Assembly: GCA_012934845.2 (NCBI GenBank)
Contig: WNNJ02001507.1
Coordinates: 1-64,000 of the forward strand
Direction of reading: 5' to 3'
Length of the DNA: 64,000 nt
Source of the DNA: Pomphorhynchus laevis
Taxonomy: Eukaryota; Acanthocephala; Palaeacanthocephala; Echinorhynchida; Pomphorhynchidae
A model generated the notes under the pieces. It saw only the letters and a program-made list of their open reading frames with translations. It was not told the origin of the DNA and searched no databases. A program made the position numbers and the translations under genes. Of the stretch, positions 41,353 to 52,817 are shown piece after piece (position 1 is the stretch's first letter; each line of letters opens with the position of its first letter).

Positions 41353-41530
41353 ACGATCAGTTATGCCACGAGCCATTCCCTATTCGATGCAGGTGTTGCT
41401 CGTACAACGGCGTAGCTACAAAATGCAGACGGTGTCGGTGCGCGAGAGCGAATAAATCATGCCTCAATTGCTCAGCTCCATATGCCTGCCCAAAACTCAA
41501 TGTAACCAAATATACAGTAATCATGGAAAG
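41353..41530 (+). pseudogene. Cys-rich (CXC-like) zinc-binding fragment
   Basis: The plus strand reads DQLCHEPFPIRCRCCSYNGV then ATKCRRCRCARANKSCLNCS and APYACP. Twelve cysteines in 52 residues with C-x-C and C-x-x-C spacing suggest a metal-binding module of a transposon protein. A stop follows soon after. It lies 0.5 kb downstream of the YLDD element and may or may not belong to it. Confidence 0.4.
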
Positions 41531-41560
41531 AACGAGTTTCAAATTATAACGAAGGTTCAA

Positions 41561-42282
41561 CCCTCGAACGTACGAACATCACACGATCCAATATCCATGA
41601 CAGAGATAAATTTGGAAAAATTTTCACTTGATATTGTGTATGACGAAATAATCCATTGGTGCCGAAAATTTTTAAATTACCGATGTGTGGTGCGAACAAG
41701 TAATTTCTTGGTATGATTACATCGTGTTTCGATGACTTTAATAAAACAAAAACAGATCGAAATGATCACATTTGAAATGAGCCACCGTGCTATGCCAAAT
41801 TCGTTTGCAGAGAATTCCGACATGAAAAGCTAACCTAACTAGGAAAACCCTGGAACGGAGAATACTACTCTGGAGAGAGGACAAACTTATCGAGCTATTG
41901 GCAGAAATTTGATTTTATAGAAGTGTCGTGTAAATGAACTAGAAAAAATGGAAACAAGCCTACATCAAATATAAAGAAGTCTGTCAACCTTATTTAAACT
42001 GGAAAAATTAGCGAAGCATCGCGATTATTAAAACAACGGTCTGGTTGTGGAATAGTGTCATTGGGAACGGAAATTAATGGTATCATTGTGCTTCAGAAGC
42101 TATGAGAGCTTCATCCTATTAACACATCGGCTTCTGTCAGCCTGTTGCTTAGAGATAAGTTGGATGGATGCGTGGAACATCATGTCTCACGATATTATGA
42201 TTTGACGCCAGAGTAAGTTAAAACATCAGCAAAACGAACTCTATGCTCATAAACCTGCTATCGTATTCATGATCTTAGTGTT
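41561..42282. other. Unassigned stretch
   Basis: The plus strand has short open pieces (for example DKLDGCVEHHVSRYYDLTPE near 42.16-42.22 kb) that may be worn transposon gag-like sequence. I do not recognise it. Confidence 0.3.
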
Positions 42283-43085
42283 TCGTTTTCCAACTGTCTT
42301 GCCTCAATTTTCAATCATTTTTCTTCTCTTCGTCTTACTATGAATCCTAATAAATCCAAAATAACGTGGATCCTTCCTCGACGCAGTCTTAGAACCTCCC
42401 ATTATATCATTAAACTCTACAATTCTTCCTGTCGTTGACAGTCTCGTTTTCTTAAGCTTCCATTTCGACAACCGACTTTCACTTAAACCTTTCGTTAGAG
42501 ATAAAGTACGCTCATCTACCTTGATTCTCCGCAACCTCCGTCAAGTTCGTAGATTGATCGATTTCCCTTCTTGTATGACTCTCATATCTTCTCTCCTTTT
42601 TTCTAAACTCGATTATTGTCTTAGTCTATTTTCCAACTCACCTAACTCCACTCTTCTTCCCCTACAACGCATCGTCAACGCAACAGTCCGAATTCTCCTC
42701 CGTCTTCGTCGTTTTGATCAAACATTTCACTATCTTGCTTCTCCTGATTTGCCTACCATTTATTCTCATGTTCAAATTCGTCTTCTTCTCATTGCTGTCC
42801 GCATTGTAACTTGTCATACCCCTTCATTTCTCAACCTTCATTTTCTCGAAAATTCTCGTCCTGTGTACTGTGCTCTGCGTTCCCGTAATTCCCTTCTTTT
42901 ACGTCCAAAACTACTCTACCTCTTTTGACTTCCGCTCCTTCCTTGTGGTTGATCCTCTCTCGTGGAATCATCTGCCCATTCATATACGCCAATCAACATT
43001 AATGCCGTGTTGTTGGCACGGCATTGTCGTGCCAGCATAAGCGTGCAGTTGTCACGCATTTGCCACTTTAAATAGATTATTATTA
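42283..43085 (+). mobile_element. L2-like element, copy 4 (3' part, diverged)
   Basis: The plus-strand frame 42521-42928 encodes ILRNLRQVRRLIDFPSCMTL then LLFSKLDYCLSLFSNSPNST, the same C-terminal block as in copies 1-3. The 3' UTR has the stem GCGTG-CAGTTGT-CACGC (43041-43057) and a tail at 43070-43085 (aaatagattattatta). 5'-truncated after RT motif C. Confidence 0.82.
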
Positions 43086-43595
43086 CTGTTGTGTTGATTT
43101 ATGTATTTAACTATTTTTTGATTTTATTTTCATAGTAACCTAGTTTAAAATATGCATCTATTAGATTATTTAAATGATTTTTTTTCAAGCCATCTATCGA
43201 TTTAAAAATTAAAGAATAAAATTCAAAAATTTAAATGTAAAAATTTAAACGTGTTTGTTTTTATATTTACAATCTTTAAATTCAAACTACAAGTAGAATA
43301 ATAATTTTAGTTTTTAAAAATATACAAATATCAGTTGAAGCAAAGCAAACACAACGTGCATTACGTCACTGCAATCGAAACTTTTAAATTAGCCTTTTCA
43401 AGGAAAATTGAATTTTCCCAAATGCACTACACATTACGTGTTAAAAATATTTCTACAAACTCATCTCTCTAGTTTACTCATTATCTACCACCTATCGCTA
43501 AACGCTGCTAACCAAAACGAGCAAGTGATTAGCACGCTGTGATTGCACAATATACGCCAATGCATACTAGAGTGATTAATTTGAAATAATTGCAG
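43086..43595. other. Spacer upstream of the unidentified host gene exons
   Basis: No exon of the host gene could be found here, although the first supported exon at 43596 begins with a splice acceptor. Nothing else was recognised. Confidence 0.4.
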
Positions 43596-43830
43596 AATCA
43601 ACCCATTGTGAAATTACAGAACAGAGTATTCTCCTTAGCAATGAAGACAATGCACGAATTCCCTAAGAAAAAAGGGATACCGTCTCAAAATGTAACGACA
43701 AATTCGCTTGAAATGCCAACTAGTCATGTTGCCGACTTTCTTATCAGCGTCCAAACCCAAGTACTTGATGAAGCACTTAATGACCAGCTATTTGCGTTTG
43801 AAGATTTAGGCGAATGTGTTAAAAAAACAG
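43596..43830 (+). CDS. Host gene exon a
   Basis: After AATAATTGCAG the frame reads NQPIVKLQNRVFSLAMKTMH, continues through SHVADFLISVQTQVLDEAL and ends FEDLGECVKKT plus one base, before GTAACTATAAG. Codon use and composition look like a genuine exon; there is no transposon similarity. Confidence 0.7.
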
Positions 43831-46800
43831 GTAACTATAAGATTGCTGAGTCAATTTTTTAAATACATTTTTAGATTATTTTCCCAATGTTTATATACCA
43901 ATGCCCGAACCCTTGTATATATCAGCACGTGACCGAAAAAACTGGAAACAAATATTTGACCAATACACTCCCAGTCATCTTCAATATGGTAATGTAATGT
44001 TTAGAACACAAATTATTTTTCAAACTAAAAGTTTAAAATACAAATTAGTTAAATTAATTTTAGCATGTTAAAATTTATAATTTTACATTTAATAATTAAT
44101 AAAATAGTTTAATTATGAATAAAATATATAACACAATATTACGGATAAAAGTATAGAGATTTTTTTAAATATTAATAAAACAAAGAATTAAAATATTCGG
44201 CTACACAACAATTAGTAATATTTTGATAAAACCAAGAAATTTGCTGTAAGAATGACATAATAATTTTACACAAAATTATTATGTAATAAAATCGAGTAGT
44301 CTCCTTAACAAAAATCGTTTTTTAAATTCTTTACTATTTTCATATTTGTTATGGAAGAACAAACTGTCAAAATTTGATATATACTATTTTGAATCTAAGG
44401 CTTTGAATGAAACAAATGCGTATCCAAATTTAGTTTAAAATTAAATATTAGATCTTATTTAAAATTTTTATGATTGTTGAAATTATTTTCATAATCCAAC
44501 AAAAATAAATAAATAAATAAAGATTTTCTCAATAAAAATAAAACATGGTGAAAAATATAAATAACAGGTCAGTTACAGAAAATCAAAGGAAATAAACAAT
44601 ACAGCAAGTAAAGTCTTCTTCCATGATCACGGCCTCAAATCCAAGGTGATCTGAGCGCCCCAACCGATCCAACACGCCGCCTTCCGACTGAACCACCCTG
44701 TTCTTTCAACCCCGAAGAATCCAGTCGGTGCGGACTATGCTGGGTAAACGAGATACGAGGAGCTTGAGAAACCTTAGTCTGCTCTAGGGGACGTCCTCTC
44801 GAAAAGAAAACTAATCCCGAGATAGCCCAAGTGCCCCAAAGGCGCACCTGGGTTTTCTCTTTCAATGACAGATGCTGGGCCCGTTTCAGGGCCTACCTAG
44901 CTTTCTTCAGGACACGTTTGAATCTATCCAGCTCAGCCTTTGCCGACCAGTTCACCGTAACGGTGAACCCCAAATATTTTACTCGACTTGTGAAGGTAGG
45001 GATTGGTTCAAAGGCAAATATGGAGGAGAGCCCAGAGAGTGCTAGTCTCTTAAGTTTTTACTTTGTAGCAGGTGTGCCATGAAAGACTACCTCCTGAGAT
45101 TTTGCAGAGTTTAAAATAAGATTGGATTGGGGTAGCTGGTCTTTTAATCTTAAAAATAAACGGCTGATGTCAGAGACTACGTCTTTACACCTGTGATTAG
45201 TAAGCAGGGCTGTGGTGTCATCAGCGTACACCACTAGACGTTGTTCACGTTTAAATATTTTAAAGAGGTTAATGAAGCAGCAAGATATAAGATGGGATAA
45301 AGTGGGGATCCTTGAGGTACACCCGTAATAGGGTAGAACTGACGCGCATCAGGGTCGTCTTCATAGTAAAATCGCTTGGTATACAGCAGGATATCCACTC
45401 TGTTCACAATTCTCGCAGGCAACCCGTGGGATCTAAGAGAAGAGATCACAAAGGGAATGAAGCATAATTCCACTTCACAGTTATACGGCACGATATCGTA
45501 CGGAATTTTTAGCAAATGAACTTAATAATGCCGCATGTACCATTATCACTCAGTATTTATATAACTGTAAAAATCCATGAGCAAATTGTGTGTTATCGGA
45601 GGATCAAAAGATTCTACAATTGCAACAGAAATCGGAGAATACCGTATAAACTCAAACAAAATGCAGGAAACTTTGTCTACAATATCAAACGAGGTAAGTG
45701 GTTTGTTGTCATCTACCGTAAATGAGGTAATTTGGGAACTTCCCCTAATACCCAAATTAAAAAATATGCCGGTTATTAAGCTATTAGCACCAATAGAGCT
45801 CCATAAGCTATTTAACATATTCCTGCTGAAGTTTACTGAAAAATATAACAATAGAGTCCTATTCTATTTAGTACGCTACTTTGAAACTGAAATCAAGATC
45901 TCCTTCGTTTCCTGGGACCTTGCGAAGGAGTATGAAACTTTTTTCCATGACGAATTAATGGATGTTGGAACAATACAATTTAAACCTATTCAAGCTTCCA
46001 TCAAAATTTCGAATCTTCCTCCCATCCTGGATGAGAAGTATATTGAGTCTTTAAAGAGACTATTTAGACTAACAAACTTCCGGTACGTGACTGGGAAGAA
46101 TGGATTTCCTCTCCCGATAGCTTTTGCGTCCTCTTTCATTGATAATGCTGAGATCCTAACAAAAGCCGCATGTAAACCATTTTTGGGACATAACCTAATG
46201 TTTAAACTCATAAGCACCGACGAGCTAACTTACCCGTACTGCAATATTTACCACGAATGGGGCCACTGGGGCTCTGGATGTGTTAAGGAGAAGTCTTATG
46301 GGGTATATGGCCTAACGAATTGCCCTCAAGTTGGCGGGAAGTGCTCCTCCCAGCCCAAGTGTTCAAATTGTGGAAGAGCCCACCCGGCGTGTCTAGGAAG
46401 TGTGCGAACTTCAAACTGTATTGTTCCCGCCACTGCTCATCCCATCTCAATAAAGCAGATGACACCGTGACTTTTGGTGCAGTTGCGGGTAGAATGACTG
46501 ACAACGGCATCATCAGGTTAGTCGACTCCACAAGACAAGCAATCTTCAAGCAATTGGAGAACTTGATTCAGAAACAGCTCGCCTTATTTTTTAACCCTCC
46601 GGTAATCGCCGACCCTCCGGTCCTGAAGGAATCAAAGAAAAGAGCAGCATCCTCACACAGAGTTCCTCCTGTGAAGAGCGGGAAAATGTTTAAATCTAAG
46701 TTACCGTTGCACTCATGGGAAATGAAGATAATGCCCGTGGGCAAGTGTCTTCCCTAGTAGGGGATTGTGGTTAAAAGGGCGACCTTTCCGCCCCTAGCTC

Positions 46801-49800
46801 CGTCTAGGTCAAGGCAATCCCACCCAGCTAATCTAATGCAATGCAGAGTACTCGTAAGTCTTTTTTACTGAATATCCTTTAGTGGAATTCGGGAAGTGCT
46901 TCTGCCCTTAGACTTCTATCCGGTAGAGATGCAGATGTCATAGTCCTTCAGGAGACGCGGTCTATCCGTCTCCCCCAGGACATTACTCGATTTATCCCAA
47001 AGCATATTTGTTCCCACTATACTCCGTACATAACCCCTCCTCACTCCTCTTCATCTCAAGGACTCTTGATATTAGTTAAGTGCTCCTTAAGGTCCTCCCT
47101 CCTATTAAACTATTCCTGTCCAGCCATGTCTTGTTTAGTAGTTTCACTCTGTAAGAACGGTAAACGCCTCAGTCTAGCCAATGTCTACATCCGTCCTGGA
47201 GAGATACACAAGAACCGTGTCACCCTGGATAGTATTATCGACAGCGGCTACGACATGATACTTGGGGATTTCAACGACAGAACTGTACGTTGGATCAATG
47301 CAGCACTTCGCAGAGCTAGGAACAGTTATCTTATTCACAAACCACCTTCCCTACCTTTCATTGCACATCAACAAATTCAATCCTCGACATTTTACTGCTT
47401 CACTCGAGGTGGTTGTTAAAACCCCTCTGCACGGAGCAGTCGCGCAAGCAATTGTCCACCTCTCATGACCTAATTCTTTGGAGAATTGAGAAATATACGT
47501 TGCTTCGAAGGAGGTTTCACTTTGATCCGATCAGAGTGACGTTCTTTCAAGCGGATATCCAACTCTTTCCCAGAATAGGAAATGAGAGTCTGATCGAATT
47601 TAATACCTACCTCTTCTCGCAAGCTACCGCGATTTTATCGACTACCTATAGAGGTCGTATATACAATCCCACTTCAACGAAACTCAAGGTCCTAGCGAAA
47701 TTGCTTAACCTCCCTAATCTCTCTGTTTCCGCCAGACAGGCTCTCTCGAATGAATACTGGAGCACTAGATATAGGTACCAGCTGAGCAAGGATAGGACGA
47801 GGATTGCTCGTCTTAGTTCTTCTCAGTCTTCCTTTTGAAAGATTTTGAAGAAGAAGTTTGTTTGCTGGAAGGATAGAGCATTGGGTTGGATAGGGAATGT
47901 AGGCCTTGATAAAGTTCTGGATGAGTCACTATACCTACACAACTATGGAGCCACTCAATCACCTCAACCAATCACGCCTTGGTGTAACTTCCGGAATAGG
48001 GAGGGATCTATCTGTTACGGATATCCTTAACTCCTGGGGTCAACTCTCGGGCACCTCCAAATCCGTCACTCCGCTTTCTTCTCGGGTATGCCAGCTTTTG
48101 ACAGCCGATGAATGAAGAGAGGTGGTCGTCACAATGCTTTTAGCCTTCCCTTCCGATGTAGTAGTCATCAAAATTAGTAATCGTGTTTTTCTTCCTAAGA
48201 AAAAATCCTGTTCATGCCCTAAAGATCTGCGACTCATTTCGATTCAATATGCCCTCGTGTCGATTTACGAAGAAGCACTTGCGCATAAAATCCGCGATTA
48301 TCTAAGTAGGCGTAATGTAATCTCCCCAGGTTTTCATAGGTTCGTTAAAGGTCGCTCGGTCCATTCAGCAGTTGGTGAGGTGGAACAGTTTTGTCGGATA
48401 ATAGCCGTCATCTAGTTGTGGCTGTTTTTCTTGACTTTTTTGTTGCATTTGACCGCATCTCTATTCCTTTTGTGATCTCTTCTCTCAGGTCCCTCGGGTT
48501 GCCTGCGAAAATTGTGAACAGGGTGGATAGCCTGCTGTTTACCAAGTGGTTCTACTATGAAGACGACCCTGATGCACGTCAATTCTACCCTATTACGGTT
48601 GTGCCTCAAGATTCCCCACTTTCTCCTACATTATACCTTGCTGCCTCTATTGAACTATTCAAAATATTAAACGCGAACAACGTCTTGTGGTGTACGCTGA
48701 TGACACCACAGCCATGTTCACTGGGTGCAGATGTAAAGACGTAGTCTCTGACATCAGCCGTTTCTTTTCAAGATTAAAAGACCAGCTACCCCAATCCAAT
48801 CTTATTTTAAACTCTGCAAAATCTCAGGAGGTAGTCTTTCATGGCTCCCCTGCAACAAAGTAAAAACTTAAGAGACTAGCACTCTCTGCGCTCTCCTCCA
48901 TATTTGCCTCTGAACCACTCTTCACCTTTACAAGTCGAGTAAAATACCTGGGGTTCACCGTTACGGTGAACTGGTTGGCGAAGGCTGACCTGGATAGATT
49001 CAAACGTGCCCTGAAGAAAGCTAGGTGGGCCCTGAAACGGGCTGAATATCTGTCATTGAAAAGGAAAACCCAGGTGCGCCTCTGTGGCACTTGGGCTATC
49101 TCGGGATTAGTCTTCTTTTCGAAAGGACGTTCCCCATGAGCAAATGCTAAGGTTTCTTAAGCTTCTCGTTTCTCGTTTACCCAGCATAGTCCGTCTCGAT
49201 TGGATTCTTCGGGGAGGGGGTGAAAAACCCCGGGTGGTTCAGTCGAAAGGCGGCTTGTTGGATCGGTTGGTGGGCTCAGATCCTCATGGACCTGTGGTGT
49301 AATAAGAAGATGTATCAAGAAGACTACCATGGTTGAATACAATTTTTTGGTTGTTATTGACTATTGACTGTTCTGTCATGTATGTCTCATTTTACCTTTT
49401 GGATTTTTAAGAAAACCGTTATTTTATTATTATTGTTATCACTGAACCGCAAATTTGCACTTCCGGATGATTCTCAAAATATGGCGAACGCGTTACGTGC
49501 ATTGAGAAGCCACAATTTTACCCATTAATATTTTCAAATAGAAAGAGGTTTTGTAAAATAACTATATAACTGATAAAAAATTTATTAAAACAAATTAAAT
49601 CAATCGTCAATTCCAGTCGATTTAAAGCATAGGGAACTGGTAAAGTTTTTTAGTATTGAAAAGCACAACATAAACCACGATTAATTAAAGAAGTATTTGA
49701 TTCTGCAGATAATACAAGAGCAGTTTTAGCTAGAAGTTATCGCTTGAAAGGTAAGACGACAAAATTTTTTAAAGATCTCTCGGTTGAGGAAAGATTATTG

Positions 49801-51800
49801 CTTAATAATGCTCGTGATAATCTAACAATTAGAAGATCGAATGGAGAGACTGATCTAATGATAAGAAATTTTCGAATAGTTCGTCGGTGACCATTTGTGC
49901 GTTGGTGAGTTTGGAGAGTTCTTTGAGGGATTCCTTTTTTACAATGAGGAAATCTAGCGCGCATTGTTATCACATCCAACATTACTACTCAAATGCCCTC
50001 TGCTTCTGGTATTAGTGTCGCCTATACTAATATAAGGAGTATTTTACCAACCAAAATTTGATGAACTTAAGGCATGGGTCATCTCAAATGAACTAGCGAT
50101 TCTGCCTCTCACTGAAACATGGCTGCATCGTGATATCTCCGATGATTTTATTGCTATTATGGGCTATAATTTGTTGAGAACCGATAGAGATTCTCGGAAG
50201 GGTGGAGGTGTTGCGCTCTATATTACGACATCCTTAAATAGTATTTCCACTCGTAATTTTAAAAATGAACTGGGCACGTATGAGTTTCTCTTAGTCATTG
50301 TTTCACACTTAGGAGGTCCCTTAGGTATTGCCGTGTGCTACAGGTCGCCACAATCATCTGTATTTAATCATGAATTCTCTAAACTAATTAGTCACTGTTC
50401 TGAGCTTAAAGAATATCTATTAGTTGGCGATTTTAATATACCCTCAGCTGGTCACATCGGGAATTATGTTTTGGATAGTGGTTCTTCCAAGTCAGATGTG
50501 GATTTGTGGAATTTTCTTACAAATGATCTCATGTTAGAGCAACATGTGCAGTTGCCCATCAGATTCGCGCAAAACCAAGAATCTTGTCTAGATTTGGTAT
50601 TTTCCAAATTAATTACAAGTGTGGGTAATATGAGTTATCAGAGAACAATTGGATTGAGAGGTCATTGTATGATCTTATTCAATTATTTTCCTATGTGTAT
50701 AATCCCAAAAGTGGAAAATCTGATAGTGTCGAAAAGATCTTGGCAACAAATTGATGAAGACTTATTACGAGAGGCGGCACTAGGAAGATCATTCAACTGT
50801 CTTAGTGAAGACATTGAGGTAAGATGGCATGCCATTGAATCAGGTTTAGTAGCTCTGCAGATAAGTTTGCACCACTCCGTAGATTACCAAAAAGTAAAGC
50901 TAAATACCCTCCTTCGTTTGACACTGAATTGCGATATGCTCTCAAACATAGGAATCGACTTTTGAACTAACCCGTCATCAGAATAACTTTAAAAAGCGAT
51001 ATACAATGTTCCGTAATTTCGTCAATCGCCTTAATATTACAAAAAGGAAAAGTTTTGAAAATCAAGTAGCTTTACAAATTGATACAGAACCAAAAAATTT
51101 TGAACTTATGTGAAAGGATCCAGAGCTCTGCTACCAGCTATTTCATCTTTAAAAGACGGTAACACTCGTGTGACATCGCCAGACAACATGGCAGAAGTGT
51201 TTGCGTTCGCTTTTGAGCTAACACCAGATGCTTTCTCTAGCGGATTGAATATGCATCATCACAACAGGTAGAAATTGATTCTCTAGTTTTAACCATAACA
51301 GCACATGAGGTTTTTGTTGAATTGACTATGTTATCTTGATCATCAGCAGCAGGCCCAGATGATATCCACCCTCAACTTAAGTTACTTGCTCATGTTCTGG
51401 CTGAGCCATTAGCATCCATATTTGAGCTTAGCTTGCGCATCTCGAAGTTACCTGCTGCCTGGAAAAAATCAATTGTAGTACCAATTTATAAAAAGGGTGA
51501 AAAAGGTGATCCAAATAACTAGGCCAATAAGTCTAACTAGTGTTGTATGCAAAGTGATTGAGCGCATACTAAACAGACGTATATATGATCATTTTTGTTC
51601 GCTGAGAATTCTCAATAATGCACAGCATGGATTTCGCCCTCGGCGTTCATGTCTTACAAACTTATTACATGCTCGTGAAGATTGGGTTGGACATGTTTCT
51701 AACGGATATTGTATCGACGTAATATTTCTTGACTTTAGTCGGGATTTTGATAGAGTGCCCCACAAAATGCTAATTTCCACCCTTGAAGCAGTACCCATGG

Positions 51801-51856
<56 letters not shown>

Positions 51857-52769
51857 CGAATAGTTGCTAGGTCACACGAGGTGACTTTCGCATTGAAAAC
51901 CAGCTACAGAATCTTTCCTTCGTGATATCCAATTCCATACACCCTGACTACTAACGGCGCCATTGCCACAACCGTTTTCGTTTCGCCCGCTTTTTGCCAC
52001 ATGTTGGTAGCCCCGGGCTCGTCAGAAGGCTGACTACCAACTCTTCGCCTTTTGAAATTTGACTCATCCGAGATTCGAGCTGTCGCTCTCCGTACTTGGC
52101 TTGCGCTCTTGACTGCTAGGCTACGAATCCAGAATTACCAGATTTCACACAGTATATGAAACCTTCCATCATGATATCCAGAAACTGCATTGTCCGAGAT
52201 GCTTCTCTGGCATGCTTATTATAGATTTTTATCGTATGAGATCATGAAGATCGATTGGAATCGGGACTGGTGATCCTTTGATGGATTCTTATTTATGTAA
52301 CGAATTGTTGCTAGGTCACACGAGGTGACTTTCGCATTGAAAACCAGCTACAGAATCTTTCCTTCGTGATATCCAATTCCATACACCCTGACTACTAACG
52401 GCGCCTAGCAGTCGAAATCTGGTAATTCTGGATTCGTAGCCTAGCAGTCAAGAGCGCAAGCCAAGTACGGAGAGCGAAAGCTCGAATCTCGGATGAGTCA
52501 AATTTCAAAAGGCGAAGAGTTGGTAGTCAGCCTTCTGACGAGCCCGGGGCTACCAACATGTGGCAAAAAGCGGGCGAAACGAAAACGGTTGTGGCAATGG
52601 CGCCGTTAGTAGTCAGGGTGTATGGAATTGGATATCACGAAGGAAAGATTCTGTAGCTGGTTTTCAATGCGAAAGTCACCTCGTGTGACCTAGCAACTAT
52701 TCGTTACATAAATAAGAATCCATCAAAGGATCACCAGTCCCGATTCCAATCGATCTTCATGATCTCATA

Positions 52770-52817
<48 letters not shown>

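Larger units (their letters stand above)
45540..49345 (+). mobile_element. I/Jockey-like non-LTR element, near full length, degenerate
   Basis: ORF1 with zinc knuckles (45577-46757), APE endonuclease (46.86-47.3 kb), linker (47.4-47.84 kb), RT (48.1-49.25 kb) and 3' UTR to about 49.345 kb. Parts of the endonuclease are deleted after GDFND. The order and the knuckle-bearing ORF1 fit the Jockey/I group. Confidence 0.82.
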
